A stretch of DNA of 43,955 nt from the NCBI GenBank assembly GCA_036244855.1, contig BQKZ01002862.1, positions 21,884 to 65,838 of the forward strand, in the 5' to 3' direction. A program made the translations under genes and the position numbers. Origin of the DNA: Temnopleurus reevesii (lineage: Eukaryota; Echinodermata; Echinoidea; Temnopleuroida; Temnopleuridae). Positions 40,463 to 43,955 of this stretch are shown in pieces. The notes beneath the pieces are model-generated. The model ran no database searches, was not told where the DNA came from, and saw only the letters and a list, made by a program, of their open reading frames with translations. The stretch's first letter is position 1. Each line of letters begins with the position of its first letter.

Positions 40463-41511
40463 TTAATACAAGTGTTTCTAAGCGCTCTGTGCGCTCACTG
40501 CATTCAAGCATTTTCTTCCTACCAGAACCAATTCACCTCACCTGGGTTGAGCGCAGAGCTACGTGAATAAATTTCTTGCTGTGAAGGAAATGGATGGTTT
40601 ATGAACCGTCGACACTTGGGTTGAAAGGAAAGTCAAAACCTTCATAGGTTCGAATCCCACCCAAGTGAGGTGAATGGGTAGTAGTAAACTTGAGGTGAAG
40701 TTAATGCACTCATTGCATGCTTCCAGTAACAATTGTAAATTTTTACCCATGCCAATATTTCTATAGCTTTTGTTAATGTCAGAGGAAAGAAATTGTATGG
40801 TAGATAGCAGTGATGTATTACATCAAATTTGTATCAATGTACAAATGTAAAATGCATTGCTATTTTTTCAGAAAGAGTATGAATAAAGTGAAAAATTTCC
40901 AAGAACCCAAGTCTCTACAAATAGATTTTATAACACAGTGAAACCTCGCTATGACAAGGTCAATGTGACCAGAGAAATTACTGAAATATTGTTGTACCAG
41001 AACCCAACTACAATTGAAGACAAAGATATTGGACCAGGAAATATTCTAATATTTCGTAATTTGAAGCAATTGAATTTAATTGAATTAATTTAATTCATCA
41101 AAACCTTTCAGAACAGGGATACATAATACAAATATTACAAGAAGGTAACATAATAAATACTTGAGAATCACTGATCTGTCAAAGACAAATCCTAAATACA
41201 ATGGGCCCTTGTATCTCTAAAGGCTAAAGAGCATTGTATTGCGTACAGTGAACAATAAAAAGTATGAAGATGAGAATTCTAGAATTACATTCCTGATAAA
41301 TAAGGGCAATTCTCTACTTCTCTGCCGTCCATAAATTATTGTTTTTATACCTGATGTAAGATTCCGATGACAAAGTATCAAGAAACCGTACACTCAACAC
41401 ATTGAAACATTCCACAAAATATGTTTTTATGGGAATTTTTTTTATATTAACATAACAATTGGAAATAAGATTTTAAATAAAATCTATGAATTGAACACTT
41501 TGACATAAGGC
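40463..41511. repeat. 1,049-bp direct duplication, copy 2
   Basis: Near-perfect repeat of 39412-40460. The near-zero divergence next to a single N suggests overlapping contigs left unmerged, not a biological duplication. The block includes CAGTGAAACCTCGCTATGAC, a MITE-end-like word. Confidence 0.95.
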
Positions 41512-41514
41512 ACC

Positions 41515-41631
41515 GGTCACATAGAGGCCCGGAAGCAACACGATTCAACACGACTCTTTGTTAATTCACAGTTAACTGCCTCAGAACAAAGAGTCGTGTT
41601 GAATCGTGTTGCTTCCAAGGCCCAATGTGAC
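41515..41631. mobile_element. Long perfect hairpin, probable foldback MITE
   Basis: 32 bp (41531-41562, starting GGAAGCAACACGATTCAACA) is perfectly inverted at 41585-41616, around a 22-nt loop. Imperfect outer arms begin GTCACATAGAGGCCC and end AAGGCCCAATGTGAC. It is short, symmetric and non-coding. A recent MITE is likely; a hairpin RNA precursor is possible. Confidence 0.85.
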
Positions 41632-43032
41632 TAGGGCTTAACACAGACAACACAGGGAGACACATTTACAGGCACACGTGAATGTCTAGCAAACTAGTCA
41701 TTGTTAACCCATTTACTATATAATTGTTTTATTTCCATAGAGTTTCTACAGGGAAGACCCAATTCCAGAAGTCAATGGGTTAAAATAGGTCATTTGTTTG
41801 CATCCATTGACAGTCTCACTTTAAAATGTTTATTCAGGATGTCCATGAACTTTTAATAGTTTCAAGAAACCGGAATGAGAATTTTGAGTCTTTTTTTACC
41901 CCCTGAAGAATGATATATTTAAGAGTGTTTCAATTGATCTGTATTTTCAAAGGCTAATTTGCCATTGATTACCAGTATAACTTCTTTTTAACACCTCTTT
42001 AGTTGTTATACCCTCCAAAATAAAACCATAATTCCTACAGATATAGAAATATGGACTCTGAAATTTTGGAGATCAAGGAAAATGCATTGATTTAGAGTAT
42101 TCAGTTATTGCTACAGCTCTATACAGAGGAAACTCAGTGTAACAAGATGATTAGGACCATCAAAGGTAATTCATTATAGCAAGTAGTCTCATTGTATCAT
42201 GGTTGAAAGAGTTTACTTCTTAAAAGCTGGTGCTAAAATTATTACCTCTTTCCCATGCCCATCAGCGATATTATTATATCAGATCTCTTTATACTGAGTT
42301 TCCACTGTAACTGCTCAAAATTAAACATTCTTTCATATTGTGCACCAGGGCCTACATGACATATATTTTGAAGATATTTTTGTTTAAAGATATGCAACCT
42401 CTGCTTGATTTTCAGAGAGAGGGGAAAAAAAGAGAGAGAAGGTGTATAGGAAAACAATAAAGTTTGAAAATACATCATAGTACAAAGAGTGTATTCTATC
42501 ATCAAGATATGGCATATATATGTTTATTATCAAAAGGAGAAAGTGTTGTCTTGACATGAAAAGATCCTTGAGTACAGATATAGCAGGTCTTATTGTCCAA
42601 CCACTATGATTTTATTCTTTTTTAATGTTCACATATATGCATTATCCTGTTGATATAAAAACAAATGTCCTTCACTTACATTAAAATAAGAAATTTATGA
42701 TCAATGATATCCTCGAGAATCAATGAAAAAAAAAGTCTGAAATTTATCTGATGAGGCATTTTTGTGCAAAAATGTTCTAAATGACAAATAAATGTTAAAA
42801 AAGGTCTATATTCAGACAAAACTCTGAAAAGTGTCATCGCTGTATGATGGTAAAGCGATCCACGATATACATGTACATACACTGGGTGTCCAAGAAAAAC
42901 TTCTTTGTCCTTTTGTCTTTCTCCTTTTCTGCATTGATGTCAGTCAGCACAAACCAATGCTTATAAGCTCAGTAAACATCTGAAGGGAACCTTGGTCATT
43001 TTGATTCAGTCAATATCTGGTGTAAGTCTTGG
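41632..43032. other. Intergenic sequence and 3' flank of the minus-strand gene
   Basis: AT-rich, with the MITE at 42122-42309. The minus-strand gene's 3' UTR should lie just below 43033. TTTATT at about 42611 (AATAAA on minus) is a candidate poly(A) signal but cannot be assigned. No coding exon is seen. Confidence 0.55.
42122..42309. mobile_element. MITE with TACAGAGGAAACTCAGTGTA ends
   Basis: TACAGAGGAAACTCAGTGTA at the left is mirrored by TATACTGAGTTTCCACTGTA at the right. Length is 188 bp with TA at the edges. Same type as 38050-38345; non-coding. Confidence 0.82.
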
Positions 43033-43167
43033 TCACTTTGTTCCTTTCTTCTTTGCATCACCTCCACTGGATGAAGACATACCAAGGGAGAGCTTCTTGG
43101 GTTCTTTCGAAGCAGCCTGAGAGAGGATTTGTTGTTCATTCCGACTGCTAATAGCCTTGGAGATGTT
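43033..43167 (-). CDS. 3'-terminal coding exon of an unrecognised gene
   Basis: On the minus strand a pyrimidine-rich tract CATTCTTTCAG is followed by 44 codons and a stop: NISKAISSRNEQQILSQAAS, then KEPKKLSLGMSSSSGGDAKK, KGTK and TGA. Codon usage looks coding and the acceptor is strong. The C-terminus is Ser/Gly then Lys-rich, a typical disordered basic tail. I cannot name the family. Upstream exons lie beyond the window. The gene is convergent with GLE1. Confidence 0.75.
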   Translation of the reverse strand, partial: NISKAISSRNEQQILSQAASKEPKKLSLGMSSSSGGDAKKKGTK

Positions 43168-43955
43168 CTGAAAGAATGTGAGATGGTTATTTAGAATCAG
43201 GAAAAATATAGACTTTTTTTCATGAACTCAAATTAATTAAGTAAGAGTGAATATTTGTTCAGAATATTTGGACTACAAGGGATCAGCATGTGTTGAGCTC
43301 TGAAGAAATAGTGTGCAGTTCAGGATATCTTGATTTCACTTAAAAAGAGAAGAATATGAGATATGGCCTAATGATCTCACTCCCATTGCCCCATTGTCCT
43401 GGCTTTTATAGTGATAATAAGTGAAACGCATTCTGACTTACACTGTATATATCCTCCATAATCTGCTCTAAAAAGTGTGTGGCACTTTGTGATTATCTAG
43501 GAAGCTACAGTAACATGGTTAAATGTACTTGTACATGTGAATCAAATGACTCAAAGCATGCAGATTTCATGAGGCATAAAAATATCTATGTTGCTCAGAA
43601 TTGTAAATAACTACAAAAAGATAATGATGTTGCATATCTAGTCATCAAAATCTTGTCACTTTAAGAAATTGCATCAAATATGACTATTCCTGACATCATT
43701 GACAAATTCATTCTATCCTTTAGACAACAAGATGCTATTTTATTTTTTTTTCTTCTCAATTTTAGATTTTAAACATCTTATATATTTTCATTAATTTGAC
43801 ACTGTATTGAAGTATTCTTCCTAAACTTATTCTCCATTTATGATGGAATAAAATGATATCAAGTGTTGTCCAAACTTCAAGAACTTCTCAATTTCCCTTA
43901 ATATCATATTATTTTTATGATTTATATCCATTGATTAGAACACTTTCTCATTGGT
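43168..43955 (-). other. Intron of the minus-strand gene (to window end)
   Basis: AT-rich DNA following the acceptor of the terminal exon on the minus strand. I found no further exon before the window ends. Confidence 0.5.

Noticed and set aside
40559..40750. 63-codon minus-strand open frame
   Set aside because: It lies in the SINE-like repeat inside the duplicated 1,049-bp block.
1..43955. CRISPR arrays, operons, prokaryotic promoters or a mobile gene cluster
   Set aside because: The window is intron-rich animal DNA. The tandem copies seen are exon-head duplications and MITEs, with no CRISPR-like regular spacers.

Overview
The window is eukaryotic (metazoan) genomic DNA, AT-rich, with small GT-AG exons scattered in long introns, many short terminal-inverted-repeat elements, frequent ACATGTACATGT and TAGGCCTA palindromes, (TAA)n-associated 'tatatagcgc' repeats and long (GAT)n satellites. 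From experience this texture and the gene families fit an echinoderm, most likely a sea urchin; that assignment is inference. Two long runs of N (16884-17681, 32444-33114) and two single-N joints (24207, 40462) show it is a draft scaffold.

Three genes can be supported. (1) On +, 5800-13865: six exons of a PP2C/PPM serine/threonine phosphatase of the PPM1E/PPM1F (CaM-kinase phosphatase, POPX) type, with all metal-binding motifs and a long charged C-terminal tail. Its N-terminal exon(s) are not visible. (2) On +, 21039-37003: a complete 16-exon GLE1 gene (mRNA-export factor, DEAD-box helicase activator), 681 codons plus stop, with every splice phase consistent. (3) On -, 43033-43167: the 3'-terminal coding exon of an unrecognised gene, convergent with GLE1. 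The genes are functionally unrelated and each has its own transcription unit.

Region by region: 1-5799 is non-coding (intron or upstream flank of the phosphatase gene). 5800-13865 is the phosphatase gene, with a 183-bp MITE in an intron and decayed duplicate exon pieces at 8794-8925 and 9657-9826. 13866-21038 is 3' flank and intergenic sequence with a 12-bp minisatellite, a gap, a dispersed repeat and a 500-bp (GAT)n array. 21039-37003 is GLE1, whose introns hold several foldback elements, a tRNA-like relic, a possible 33-nt micro-exon, and a run of five upstream partial copies of one exon. 37004-43032 is intergenic, with MITEs, a 1,049-bp near-perfect duplication across a single N and a perfect 32-bp hairpin.

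The most unusual signal is a recurring architecture. In both large genes an 'exon head' (intron tail, 3' splice site and 5' part of an exon) has been tandemly copied upstream of the intact exon: once for phosphatase exon 3, at least twice for exon 4, once for GLE1 exon 4 and five times for GLE1 exon 10. In the best-preserved GLE1 copies nearly all differences are synonymous. No RNA evidence is available here to tell whether these copies are spliced, act as poison or decoy exons, or are only debris.
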